Shown here: positions 1 through 7,440 of the stretch, one piece after another | How positions within the stretch are numbered: the stretch's first letter is position 1 | Layout of the letters: each line of letters begins with the position of its first letter | Assembly (NCBI RefSeq): GCF_014779555.2 | Contig: NZ_CP094357.1 | Location: forward strand, 1,798,001 to 1,862,000 | Direction of reading: 5' to 3' | Length of the DNA stretch: 64,000 nt | Source of the DNA: Lysobacter capsici | GTDB lineage: Bacteria; Pseudomonadota; Gammaproteobacteria; Xanthomonadales; Xanthomonadaceae | Made by a program: the position numbers and the translations under genes | The notes under the pieces: generated by a model | The model's database searches: none | What the model saw: only the letters and a program-made list of their open reading frames with translations | Told to the model about the DNA's origin: nothing

Positions 1-16
1 TCCTGGAGATCATGTG

Positions 17-1024
17 ATGTCTAACGCCGAATCGCAGGCGCTAACGGCGCCGGCTGGCCGTATCGAAGCTTTCACCTTTGGAGACCCCACGCCCGTACTT
101 GAATCCCGGGGTTTTCTCGATTATGTCGAGTGCGTGGAAAATGGCAGATGGTACGAGCCCCCGGTCTCGCTCGACGGACTTGCGCGCACGACGCGTTCGA
201 ATGTCTACCTGCAATCGGGCCTGATCTTCAAGCGCAACATGCTCGCGCGGACGTTTATCCCGCATAGGCTCTTGTCGGGTGCAGCCTTCGAACAGCTGGC
301 CTTGGACTGGGTCACGTTCGGCATGGCCTACGTCGAGGATGTGAAGTCTGTGCTGGGATCGTCCGCCAAGCTGCAGCCGTGCTTGACCAAGTACATGCGC
401 CGCGGCGTTGACCTGGAGTCCTACTTCATGGTGCGGGGCTGGCGCGATGAGCACGCGTTCCGGCCTGGAGCCGTCTACCAGCTGCGCGAAGCCGATGTGG
501 ATCAGGAAATTTACGGCATGCCGGAGTGGTTAGCTGCGCTGCAGTCGGCGCTGCTCAATGAATCGGCGACACTTTTCCGCCGCAAGTATTACAACAACGG
601 TTCGCATGCCGGGTTCATTCTCTATCTGACCGATGCTGGCGTGAATGAAGAGGACGTGGACAACTTGCGCACGGCGCTGCGTAGTGCGCGTGGCCCCGGC
701 AATTTCCGGAACCTTTTCCTGCACTCCCCCAACGGAAAAAAGGACGGAATGCAGCTTATTCCGGTCAGCGAAGTTGCCGCCAAGGATGAGTTTAGCGGTA
801 TCAAAAACATCACTCGCGACGACATGCTGGGCGTCATGCGTGTGCCGCCGCAGCTTCTGGGCATCGTCCCGCAGAATGCGGGGGGCTTCGGCAATATCCG
901 CGAGGCGACGGTGGTATGGGCCGCAAACGAGCTGGAGCCGTTGCAAACGCGCATGTGCCGGCTGAACGACCTTATCGGTGACGAAGTGATTCGCTTCCGT
1001 CCCTACGAACCGCCGGTGGCGTGA
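17..1024 (+). CDS. Phage portal protein, PBSX/P2 gpQ type
   Basis: The product (335 aa) is a dodecameric-portal-type protein that would form the DNA entry channel at one vertex of the phage head. The sequence reads like the PBSX family (P2 gpQ): an N-terminal stretch ending in a Y-L-Q-S-G-L-I-F-K-R-N motif, a central Y-Y-N-N-G-S-H-A-G segment, and the conserved V-P-P-Q-L-L-G-I-V-P-Q-N-A-G-G-F-G-N block near residues 275-295. Length is close to P2 Q (about 344 aa). I chose ATG 17 over GTG 14 because GGAG at 5-8 is well spaced from it. The stop TGA shares a base with the next gene's ATG. The terminase and capsid genes expected beside it lie outside the window on the left. Family assignment is by recognition of motifs. 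Confidence 0.85.
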   Translation: MSNAESQALTAPAGRIEAFTFGDPTPVLESRGFLDYVECVENGRWYEPPVSLDGLARTTRSNVYLQSGLIFKRNMLARTFIPHRLLSGAAFEQLALDWVTFGMAYVEDVKSVLGSSAKLQPCLTKYMRRGVDLESYFMVRGWRDEHAFRPGAVYQLREADVDQEIYGMPEWLAALQSALLNESATLFRRKYYNNGSHAGFILYLTDAGVNEEDVDNLRTALRSARGPGNFRNLFLHSPNGKKDGMQLIPVSEVAAKDEFSGIKNITRDDMLGVMRVPPQLLGIVPQNAGGFGNIREATVVWAANELEPLQTRMCRLNDLIGDEVIRFRPYEPPVA

Positions 1025-1248
1025 TGCGCGTGGTTCTATTGCCCGTTCGTTGCGGCGAGTGCGCGCGGTTGCTGGCCAAGGCCGCGCACTACGCTGAATT
1101 ACAGATCAAGTGCCCACGTTGCGGCACTCTCAATCATATGAAGGCCCCGAGCCTCTCGATAGATCGCCGCGAGCGATTAGACGAAGGCTCGATCGATGAA
1201 AAACCAGCTGTTGCAGGGCGACGCCCTGAAGTTGTTGCCGACTCTTGA
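1024..1248 (+). CDS. Com-like zinc-finger translational regulator
   Basis: This small protein (74 aa) carries two CxxC knuckles, R-C-G-E-C near residues 9-13 and K-C-P-R-C-G near 30-35, the layout of phage Mu Com. Mu Com is an RNA-binding zinc protein that opens an inhibitory stem-loop in the com-mom transcript so the downstream DNA-modification gene is translated. Here the ATG overlaps the portal stop (TGATG), and the 3' end overlaps the following methyltransferase by 53 bases in another frame, the same architecture as com-mom. The tail after the fingers (residues 45-74) is charged and of unknown role. The role is inferred from fingers plus context. Confidence 0.8.
   Translation: MRVVLLPVRCGECARLLAKAAHYAELQIKCPRCGTLNHMKAPSLSIDRRERLDEGSIDEKPAVAGRRPEVVADS
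1148..1191 (+). promoter_or_regulatory. RNA hairpin covering the methyltransferase ribosome site
   Basis: CGAGCCT at 1148-1154 is perfectly complementary to AGGCTCG at 1185-1191. The right arm includes most of GAAGG (1183-1187), the only good Shine-Dalgarno candidate for the ATG at 1196. Folding would hide the ribosome site. In phage Mu an equivalent stem-loop blocks mom translation until Com binds, so this is the likely target of the Com-like protein encoded just upstream. The loop is 30 nt and could hold further structure. Confidence 0.6.
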
Positions 1249-1906
1249 TGCCGGCAGTTTTGATGCCCTGATAACGGACCCGCCGTATGCCAGCGGCGGC
1301 GTACATGCCAGCGATCGACGGCGCGCCCCCTCGGTCAAGTACATGCAGGGCGGAACTCCACCGCTCCACGCGGAGTTCGCCGGAGATGAGCGTGACCAGC
1401 GATCGCACTTGCGCTGGATGGTGCTGTGGTTGTCCGAGTGCTCGCGATTGCTGAAAGAGGGCGCCCCGGTATGTCTGTTCAGCGACTGGCGGCAATTGCC
1501 GCTGACCACTGACGCGCTGCAGGCCGCAGGCTTCACCTGGCGCGGCGTCGCCGTCTGGGACAAGACCGAGGGAGTACGACCGCAGCTCGGCCGCTTCCGA
1601 TCGCAGGCCGAGTACATCGTTTGGGGAAGCAAGGGCGCGATGCCGCTCGCGCGGCGGGCGCCGATCCTGCCGGGCGTCATCCGCGCGAAGGTCCGCAAGG
1701 ACGACAAGCTCCACATGACCGGCAAGCCCACCGAGCTTATGCGGCAGGTCGTGCGGATCTGCGAGGAAGGCGGGCGGATCCTGGATCCTTTCGCCGGTTC
1801 CGGCACCACGTTGGTAGCCGCGCAGCTTGAGGGCTACAGCTGGACTGGGTGCGAGCTGACCCAGCACTACGCCGACGTTACCCGCGAGCGCTTGTCTACT
1901 TTGTAG
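1196..1906 (+). CDS. Prophage DNA methyltransferase (N4/N6 amino type)
   Basis: The product (236 aa) is a DNA amino-methyltransferase. Motif IV (D-P-P-Y, near residue 29) precedes the SAM-binding motif I (D-P-F-A-G-S-G-T-T, near residue 198). That order places it in the beta group of N4-cytosine or N6-adenine enzymes. The central region carries the target-recognition part, with R-P-Q-L-G-R-F-R-S-Q-A-E-Y near residue 124. It takes the place that mom holds in Mu: directly after and overlapping a com gene, with its ribosome site in a hairpin. It probably protects phage DNA from host restriction late in infection. No restriction partner is visible. Target base and recognition sequence cannot be read from the sequence. 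Confidence 0.85.
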   Translation: MKNQLLQGDALKLLPTLDAGSFDALITDPPYASGGVHASDRRRAPSVKYMQGGTPPLHAEFAGDERDQRSHLRWMVLWLSECSRLLKEGAPVCLFSDWRQLPLTTDALQAAGFTWRGVAVWDKTEGVRPQLGRFRSQAEYIVWGSKGAMPLARRAPILPGVIRAKVRKDDKLHMTGKPTELMRQVVRICEEGGRILDPFAGSGTTLVAAQLEGYSWTGCELTQHYADVTRERLSTL

Positions 1907-1930
1907 CGCTCGGTGCCTTTGCTTCGAACT

Positions 1931-1958
1931 GAGCCGCCCATCTGGGCGGCTCTTTTTC
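1931..1958 (+). terminator. Rho-independent terminator after the methyltransferase
   Basis: A 10-bp perfect stem, GAGCCGCCCA with TGGGCGGCTC, and a 2-nt loop are followed by a T run. It ends the portal-com-methyltransferase transcript just before the convergent effector gene. Confidence 0.85.
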
Positions 1959-1966
1959 TTGGGTGC

Positions 1967-3406
1967 TCAGTGCTGCGGCGTCATCTTTGGGCCATTTTGT
2001 GCTTGGGATTCAGCCAGCTGCTGTGTCTGAGTCCGCTCTTGCGCTTGCTGTAAGTTGATTTGTTCGACTTGATCGAGGCTGCGCTGCGCGGGCACTTGAG
2101 CTGACGCATTCGCGTTCACATAGGATGTAAAAACCGGGTCTTTGTTCCCGTGAGGTGCGTATACCGCGAACACGTTGGTTTCGCCGGTTGAGGTTTGATT
2201 GCCAACGACGACGCGATCAAGCCGATGGCTCAGCGGATCGGCCTTGTGCGCGCGCAACAGGTCTGCGGCTATGTTCGTAGTCTGTTCGTCGCTCCAACGC
2301 CCATCGGCTCGCACGGTCGATCGGATAGCGTCAAAGGCTTGGTAGTCGGGGTGCTGTGGGTTGTCCGCGCGAAATGGCCGCTGCGCGGGTGGATGTAATA
2401 GCGCGTTGCCTTCTCTTGGCTGCTGGGCTTTGTTATCGGCGAGATTGCTGTGCGACACGGCTCCGTGCTTGTGCTGGCCGTTGCTTATATCGATGTAGTT
2501 GAACGTGTTTCCTTTGCCATCCAGATCAACGCCTGCCCGCTCGATCTTGCGTGGATCGAGCTGGAGCTTAGCCATATTGAGTTCGATCTCGGGCACATGC
2601 ATTGTTGTGCCCTTGGCGTAATCGCGATGTGCTTCGTAGATCGTTTCTACGACGCCACTGCCGTAATAGGCCCGATAACCTGAATCGCCATGTTGTCCAA
2701 TACGCGACGCGGCATCGGTATAGCAGTGCGCCACAGCCTCGACTGCAGGGCTGATGAGCTTCTTGCCTGTGAATTGAATCCCGCCCGGCGACAGCTTGAT
2801 TCCGTCGGCGAGAACGCCATTCTCCACGCATGGGGTGGACGGATCGGCACGCCGTAGAAAGTCCTGACGATTGAACGAGTCAGCGCGCCCATCGTTGGTG
2901 CGGCTGGCCAGCGCGTTCATTCCGACCAGTTCGGCCATTGCCTCGTTCCGGCGCATGAAGTCCATGTAGCGTCCGGCGGGCGCGGTCAGGTCGACTGAAG
3001 TTTCGTTACGCGATGCTTCGCGAATGGCCGTGGTCACGTCGTAATCGAAGCGATAGCTCTCTTCTAACTGAGCTTTTCCCAAGAGGGCGTGACCAGTTTC
3101 GTGGCCCAAAACAACGGCGAGGTTGTCGTGTCGCTTTGCCGCGCCACGCCATTGATCAGGGCTGAAGTTGTCCGGATTTAGATTGATCGTGCCGGAGATA
3201 ACGTCATACCTGCCACCCTCGTGGGGGTTCTGAGCGATCGACAGATGTTTCAACGCGCCGCTTTGAATTGCCGACGACATGACGTTAGACAGGTAGGGTG
3301 AGCTGCTAATCGTGGCTTCTAGGTCGGCAATAGCGGTCGGCGGCAGTCCATCTTTGCGCGCCAACTCTTCAATTAGTGGCCGAATATCCTCGCGCACTTT
3401 GCTCAT
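1967..3406 (-). CDS. XVIPCD-type type IV secretion effector with HExxH metallopeptidase motif
   Basis: The product (479 aa) looks like an antibacterial effector of the Xanthomonadales killing type IV secretion system (X-Tfe). Residues about 348-460 carry an XVIPCD-like signal domain: H-P-D-Y-Q-A-F at 353-359, then L-D-R-V-V, then N-V-F-A-V-Y at 411-416 and a D-P-V-F-T-S-Y-V-N segment, ending in a glutamine-rich tail. This domain is known to dock effectors onto VirD4. The N-terminal half has H-E-T-G-H at 102-106, a zinc-protease signature, and N-E-A-M-A-E-L at 154-160 could supply the third ligand. The substrate is unknown. The start ATG overlaps the stop of the upstream lipoprotein gene (ATGA), as expected for a coupled immunity-toxin pair. 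No secretion machinery is in the window. Confidence 0.78.
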   Translation of the reverse strand: MSKVREDIRPLIEELARKDGLPPTAIADLEATISSSPYLSNVMSSAIQSGALKHLSIAQNPHEGGRYDVISGTINLNPDNFSPDQWRGAAKRHDNLAVVLGHETGHALLGKAQLEESYRFDYDVTTAIREASRNETSVDLTAPAGRYMDFMRRNEAMAELVGMNALASRTNDGRADSFNRQDFLRRADPSTPCVENGVLADGIKLSPGGIQFTGKKLISPAVEAVAHCYTDAASRIGQHGDSGYRAYYGSGVVETIYEAHRDYAKGTTMHVPEIELNMAKLQLDPRKIERAGVDLDGKGNTFNYIDISNGQHKHGAVSHSNLADNKAQQPREGNALLHPPAQRPFRADNPQHPDYQAFDAIRSTVRADGRWSDEQTTNIAADLLRAHKADPLSHRLDRVVVGNQTSTGETNVFAVYAPHGNKDPVFTSYVNANASAQVPAQRSLDQVEQINLQQAQERTQTQQLAESQAQNGPKMTPQH

Positions 3407-4143
3407 GCGCCTTCCTCGCGAGTGTTTGCGTCGATCTCAATCTCTTGAATGCACGCTTGCTCGCCGGCGGTGCGTTGGATCTTCACTTCCACTACGAATA
3501 TAACGCCGTCGTTCGACGCGGGCGATCGAAAGAGAGCGTGTTCACTTCCGTCGCGCCGAATCACGCCCTCGGTCGCCTTGTATCCGAGTTGCAGGACGTG
3601 CGTGCGCAAAGTTTCCAGAGGGAAGAGGCAATCGATCTTTCCCCCTGTGGACTGTTGCGAAAGGCCAACTGTCCATTTGTTGGGATGCTCGCGATAAAGC
3701 GCGTCGGACCAGACCGAGTACGTGCCTGCAGCGACCAACTGGCCCGTTGTGCGATGCGCGGAGTCCTGTTCGAACAACGGAATTCCGAGAGTCCGCGCTA
3801 CCTGTTCGGGCTTCGTATCGTCGGGCTTCTTCAGGCTGTCGATAAGCCGCAGCGTCCGCGCGAGCCAGTCGTTGACTTCCAATGACGGCCCAGCGGGTGG
3901 CGCAGCGGACGCTGGCTTTGCGTTAGCAGGGCTGACGCCCTCGGCGTTGGTAGACAACTCTGCGATGCGATCGAGTTCGGCTGCAACTGCGTCAGCGGCA
4001 GCGTCACCGCCGGCAGGGGAGGTTTGGCTCATAGCGGCGTCCTTATCCGGGGGGGCGGCCTGCGCTGGTTTCTGCGCGCAACCCACGATAGCGAGGCAGG
4101 CAACCAGGCCGCCTACGCGCGTGATTGAGGTGAGGAGGGGCAT
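3403..4143 (-). CDS. Putative immunity lipoprotein for the adjacent effector
   Basis: The product (246 aa) begins with a lipoprotein signal ending in the lipobox L-A-I-V-G-C (Cys near residue 22), followed by an Ala/Pro-rich linker, so it should be anchored in the periplasm. No enzymatic motif is visible. In Xanthomonas and Stenotrophomonas, effectors with XVIPCD domains are encoded directly after periplasmic lipoproteins (X-Tfi) that neutralise them; order, overlap and lipobox all match here. I chose the start at 4143 because AAGGAC is well placed upstream and a signal peptide starts there; the longer open frame to 4293 is Arg-rich and unlikely. Specific neutralisation of the neighbour is inferred. 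Confidence 0.72.
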   Translation of the reverse strand: MPLLTSITRVGGLVACLAIVGCAQKPAQAAPPDKDAAMSQTSPAGGDAAADAVAAELDRIAELSTNAEGVSPANAKPASAAPPAGPSLEVNDWLARTLRLIDSLKKPDDTKPEQVARTLGIPLFEQDSAHRTTGQLVAAGTYSVWSDALYREHPNKWTVGLSQQSTGGKIDCLFPLETLRTHVLQLGYKATEGVIRRDGSEHALFRSPASNDGVIFVVEVKIQRTAGEQACIQEIEIDANTREEGA

Positions 4144-4479
4144 AGCACTGTCCTTTGCACCAGATCCTGATGGCAGCGCACCGCGGCGCGGCTGCGGCCG
4201 ATCTGGAGTGTACCGAGGGGGCTCCCGGGCGAACATCGGACTCGTCACCAATCGGCGGCGGCGGCGCCGAGGCGCCCTGGCGCGCGCAGTCATCCCCCCG
4301 CCACGCCTGCGGGCTAGACCCCCCTCGTTCTCTGCACCCCTGCGGCGCCTTCCCGAGCCCGCCCTGCGTGGCGTGTAGGGCCGCCGCGAGCGGCCGGCAA
4401 AGCCTGCGGAACCCTGCGCCTACGGGGGTTTCCGCAGGGGCCTTACACGGCCGCTCAGGGCCGTTGGCGACGCCTCGGA
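4144..4479. other. Gene-free stretch upstream of the effector-immunity pair
   Basis: This is GC-rich DNA with open frames on both strands but no ribosome site or recognisable protein. It separates the lipoprotein start from the AT-rich element to the right and presumably carries the 5' end of that transcript. Confidence 0.4.
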
Positions 4480-4801
4480 TTTTTCGGACGGCCATCGGAG
4501 CCGGGTAATTGGTTACAGCACCCCTGTCGCATGGGGCAAGGCATTGATTTGGCGGGGGTTTTTGGATAACTCCGAGGGGTAACACTGCGGTTACGAAAAA
4601 GGTTATCGAACTGCAAGACTTTGATTCGTAAGGGATTGTTGATAGTCAGATGTAACTCTCAAGAAAGGTTACCTAATTACCTATTCGTTACCCTTTTATA
4701 ACCTTCAATACTCTCAGGTATCTGATTGATTTATCTACAATTATCGGCTCATAAAATCACCGATAACCTTTGTAACCCATTTCCGATGGGCGTCCGAAAA
4801 A
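4480..4801. repeat. AT-rich element bounded by 20-bp inverted repeats and filled with GTTAC motifs
   Basis: TTTTTCGGACGGCCATCGGA at 4480-4499 matches the reverse complement of 4782-4801 at 19 of 20 bases. Between them the DNA is strikingly AT-rich for this genome. It holds about ten GGTTAC/GGTTAT or GTAAC/ATAACC motifs in both orientations, for example at 4511, 4578, 4589, 4601, 4652, 4667, 4687, 4698, 4763 and 4772. No flanking target duplication is obvious. It could be a miniature transposable element, a phage operator array or a replication origin with iterons. Confidence 0.6.
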
Positions 4802-4865
4802 TTCGGCATAAAGCGCGGGCGGGCCGTCCTCGTTGACTCTCGATCGCTTGCCGCTGACGACCCGC

Positions 4866-5330
4866 GGCGCTGGCCAGCACCAGGTCGATGCGTGGCGCCG
4901 GCGGCGTATGCGGCGCGGCCGTGTCGATCGCGGTCGCCGCCGGCGTCGCTGGTCAGCAGCAGGTCGACGCGTGACGGCGGCGCCTGCAGCGCGGCCGTGT
5001 CGATCGCGGTCGCCGCCGGCGTCGCTGGTCAGCAGCAGGTCGACGCGTGACGGCGGCGCCTGCAGCGCGGCCGTGTCGATCGTGGCCTTCGTCGGCGGCG
5101 CTGGCCAGCACCAGGTCGACGCGTGGCGCCGGCGGCGTCTGCAGCGCGGCCGTGTCGATCGCGGTCGCCGTCGGCGTCGCTGGCCAGCACGAGGTCGACG
5201 CGTGGATCCGGCGGCGCCTGCAGCGCGGCCGCATCGATCGCGGTCGCCGCCGGTGTCGCTGGCCAGCACTAGGTCGACACGCGGCGCTAGTGGCCGCTGC
5301 AGCGCGGCCGCGGCGATCGCGTCAACGCCC
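4866..5330. repeat. Tandem minisatellite, period 76 or 79 bp
   Basis: Six units begin with a GCTGGYCAGCA-type motif at about 4869, 4948, 5024, 5100, 5179 and 5258, giving spacings of 79, 76, 76, 79 and 79 bp. Each holds a CCAGGTCGACGCG segment, a CTGCAGCGCGGCCG segment and a TCGATCGCGGTCGCCG segment. Neither period is a multiple of three, so any reading frame shifts at each unit. Long open frames across it arise from high GC and are unlikely to be genes. The last degenerate copy runs into the 3' end of the small ORF on the minus strand. Confidence 0.8.
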
Positions 5331-5675
5331 GTGCTTCATCCTCTCCAGCACGTAGCTAGGCGCCACCGGCGGATGACGCGGGCCGGCGCCAATCTCGCGC
5401 AGGATCTGCCGCTCGTACTTGCGGACCCATCCGGCAATCCAGCGGACGGCCTCGGCCTCGCGCTCAAAGTTGTGCCAGGACGCGCGTTTGATCATCCGGC
5501 GATACATGCCGGTAAAAGCCTCCCAGCCACCGCCGCGCTTGCGCGGAAGCGCGGCAGCGACCCAACGCTGGCCATCCAGAACGACGATGTGTGCTTCGCG
5601 GAAGTCGGTGTGGGCCGAGTACGCCCAGGCGAAGCGATCGGGAAGGGGGTAGGGCTGGCGCAGGGTCGGGTCCAT
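5322..5675 (-). CDS. Small phage-type protein of unknown function
   Basis: The product (117 aa) is not recognised. It is basic, with Trp/Arg-rich segments such as G-Q-R-W-V-A-A-A-L-P-R-K-R and V-R-W-I-A-G-W-V-R-K-Y-E-R-Q, resembling short proteins scattered in phage accessory regions. I took the start at 5675 (M-D-P-T-L); an upstream start at 5708 is possible. A terminator on the same strand lies just upstream (5751-5774), so it probably has its own promoter between 5676 and 5750. Its 3' end abuts the minisatellite. Confidence 0.5.
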   Translation of the reverse strand: MDPTLRQPYPLPDRFAWAYSAHTDFREAHIVVLDGQRWVAAALPRKRGGGWEAFTGMYRRMIKRASWHNFEREAEAVRWIAGWVRKYERQILREIGAGPRHPPVAPSYVLERMKHGR

Positions 5676-5750
5676 AGGCCCGCATCCTAGGCCAGGCAGT
5701 CGCGCCAAATGAGACTGTCCGAAGTCCTCGCGGTGAACGCTTCAGCGGGC

Positions 5751-5774
5751 AAAAAAAAACGCCCAAATTGGGCG
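5751..5774 (-). terminator. Minus-strand terminator at the island edge
   Basis: CGCCC and GGGCG form a short stem around AAATT, followed on the minus strand by nine T residues. It would stop leftward transcription entering from the chromosome side. Confidence 0.6.
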
Positions 5775-5884
5775 GCGATTTGCGGAAAATTACACGTTTT
5801 GTGTTGATCGCGCGCCCTTTTTTGGGAGACGTGTCTAGAGCCATTCCTTATATATATGAATACGTTGCGACTGTTAGGCCCGTA

Positions 5885-5931
5885 GACTGTTAATCAGGGG
5901 GTCGTTGGTTCGAGTCCAACTTCGGGCGCCA
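5885..5931 (+). repeat. 3' fragment of tRNA-Asn: attachment-site scar (attR-like)
   Basis: The anticodon loop CTGTTAA (anticodon GTT), the variable region, a complete T arm (GTTGGTTCGAGTCCAAC) and an acceptor 3' strand with CCA are present. Upstream sequence does not supply the D arm or the 5' acceptor strand, and the anticodon stem pairs only at its last two positions. This is the pattern left when an integrase uses the 3' half of a tRNA gene as its crossover core, with the intact tRNA at the other end of the element. It marks the right boundary of the prophage or island. Confidence 0.78.
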
Positions 5932-5943
5932 AATACGAGAAAA

Positions 5944-5967
5944 GCCGCGAGCAATCGCGGCCTTTTT
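5944..5967 (+). terminator. Terminator after the tRNA-Asn fragment
   Basis: GCCGCGA and TCGCGGC form a perfect 7-bp stem around GCAA, followed by CTTTTT. It is probably the original tRNA-Asn terminator. Confidence 0.8.
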
Positions 5968-6162
5968 CATTGGCCGCGGTTTTTGTCGACGATGGCTTTA
6001 CCGATCGCGACGCTCGCCGACTGCTTGCGTTCTTGTCGCGGCGGTATCGCCATGGCGACGCATCGCATCGCTGGCACGTGGCGCGGCTGAGCGCGCCCGA
6101 TACGACTCCGCCCATGGCTCGGGAATATCTGCCGTCCGCCGAGGGGCCGAGGGCCGACCGGG

Positions 6163-6696
6163 TCATTCGAGCTGGCAATCCTGCGCCGCGCGCGGGCTCG
6201 CGGGGCGCTCGTTGATCCGGCCTTCGTCGGTCAACGCCAGGACGACCGCCTCCTGCGGACAGCGCAGGTCGCACAAGGTGAATGCGACCGCCGAGTCCGG
6301 TCGGCCGTCCAGGGGCCGGAACCGGATCCGGGTCTGGCGGCGGGCGCTGCACAGGCGCAGGCCGTCCAGCAGGGGCGGGGTCTTGTGCAGCAGTTCGTCG
6401 CCCTCGTCGAAGCGGGCGTTGCCGTTGCGATCCGCGAAGCCCATCCAGCCGTGGCTCCAGTCGTTGTCGTCCTCGCAGACGAAGCCCTCGCGCGACGGGC
6501 ATAGCCAGACGGTGCTGGCGTGCTCGGCGGCATACTGGTGGGCCTGCTCGATGCTGTCGGCCAGGCCGCTGCGCACCGCGGCGACGCGGGAGGTGCCGGC
6601 CAGGGCGCCGAAGACGGAGCTGGCGATCAAGGTCAGCACGCCGGTGCAGACGATTGCGAAGACGAACTCGAGCAGTGCGAAGCCTTTGATTCGCAT
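6163..6696 (-). CDS. GspH/FimT-like type IV pseudopilin
   Basis: The product (177 aa) has a class III prepilin leader, M-R-I-K-G-F-A-L-L-E-F, with Gly before Phe and Glu at mature position +5, then a hydrophobic helix, so PilD-type peptidase should process it. Residues in the 80s-110s contain a D-R-N-G-N-A-R-F-D-E-G-D motif typical of GspH-type minor pilins, and several cysteines could form disulfides. I chose the start at 6696 because AAGGA sits 6 nt upstream. It is divergent from fimT; the promoters of both must lie in 6697-6921. A-L-L-E instead of the usual T-L-I-E is slightly atypical. Confidence 0.78.
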   Translation of the reverse strand: MRIKGFALLEFVFAIVCTGVLTLIASSVFGALAGTSRVAAVRSGLADSIEQAHQYAAEHASTVWLCPSREGFVCEDDNDWSHGWMGFADRNGNARFDEGDELLHKTPPLLDGLRLCSARRQTRIRFRPLDGRPDSAVAFTLCDLRCPQEAVVLALTDEGRINERPASPRAAQDCQLE

Positions 6697-6921
6697 GGCC
6701 ATTCCTTGGCAGTTGCGGGGCGCCCAGAGTCGCCGGCGCAGACTGTGATCGGAAGCAGGTGGCGCCGCGCTGCCGGGTAGGGGCTCAGGCGTGACCGGTG
6801 TCGGAGTATTCCTAGGCACCAAACCTTTGACCAACTCCGCCCGACCGCTCGTCGGTGTGGCACCTTTTCTAGGTAATTCCGACTGTTAGCATCCAGGCGT
6901 CCTCTGGGGAAGAGAAGCGCT

Positions 6922-7440
6922 ATGGCTCTGCGTCGGTCCGCCGGCTTCACATTGATCGAACTCTTGGTGACGATCGCGATTGCCGCGATTCTGCTCGCCC
7001 TGGCACTTCCTACGTTCACCGAATCCATACGCGCCAACCGCGTCTCCACGGCGACGAACCAGATGCTGGCGACGCTCAACTTCGCCCGCGCCGAAGCGGT
7101 GCGCAGCAAGAGCAGCGCGCGGATCTGTCCGAACAACAACGGAACCGGCTGCGGCAGCAACTGGAGCACCGGCCTGTTGATCTGGACCGACGAGAACGGC
7201 GACGGCGCGCTGACCGCGAACGAGATCAAGCGGGTGGTCGACCCGCAGGACAGTATCGATTTCACCCCGCCGACCGGGGTGAACCAGATCAGCTTCGACG
7301 AGCGCGGCCGCACCCTGGACCGGGCCACCTATTCCTTCGCGCTGCAGGCGCATGAGTGCAAGCCCGGGGTCTACAACCGGCGCTCGTTCGCGATCAACCG
7401 GATCGGCCGGGTCGCGGTGACCAAGGAGACCTGCCAGTGA
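6922..7440 (+). CDS. fimT: Type IV pilus minor pilin FimT
   Basis: The product (172 aa) starts with the prepilin motif A-G-F-T-L-I-E-L-L-V and a hydrophobic alpha-helix, then a GspH-type globular domain with W-T-D-E-N-G-D-G near residue 90 and paired cysteines (I-C-P-N...G-C-G-S). FimT is a minor pilin that primes pilus assembly; in Legionella and Lysobacter relatives it can also bind DNA during uptake. It opens the fimT-pilV-pilW-pilX-pilY1-pilE cluster. A GAAGAG ribosome site precedes it, and its stop overlaps the GTG of pilV. Confidence 0.88.
   Translation: MALRRSAGFTLIELLVTIAIAAILLALALPTFTESIRANRVSTATNQMLATLNFARAEAVRSKSSARICPNNNGTGCGSNWSTGLLIWTDENGDGALTANEIKRVVDPQDSIDFTPPTGVNQISFDERGRTLDRATYSFALQAHECKPGVYNRRSFAINRIGRVAVTKETCQ

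Noticed and set aside
4757..5269. Long Arg-rich open frame across the tandem repeats on the minus strand
   Set aside because: The frame changes with each 76/79-bp unit, there is no ribosome site, and composition is that of GC-rich repeat DNA.
5850..5931. Complete tRNA-Asn gene
   Set aside because: The 5' acceptor strand and D arm are missing and the anticodon stem does not pair beyond two bases; only the 3' half is present.
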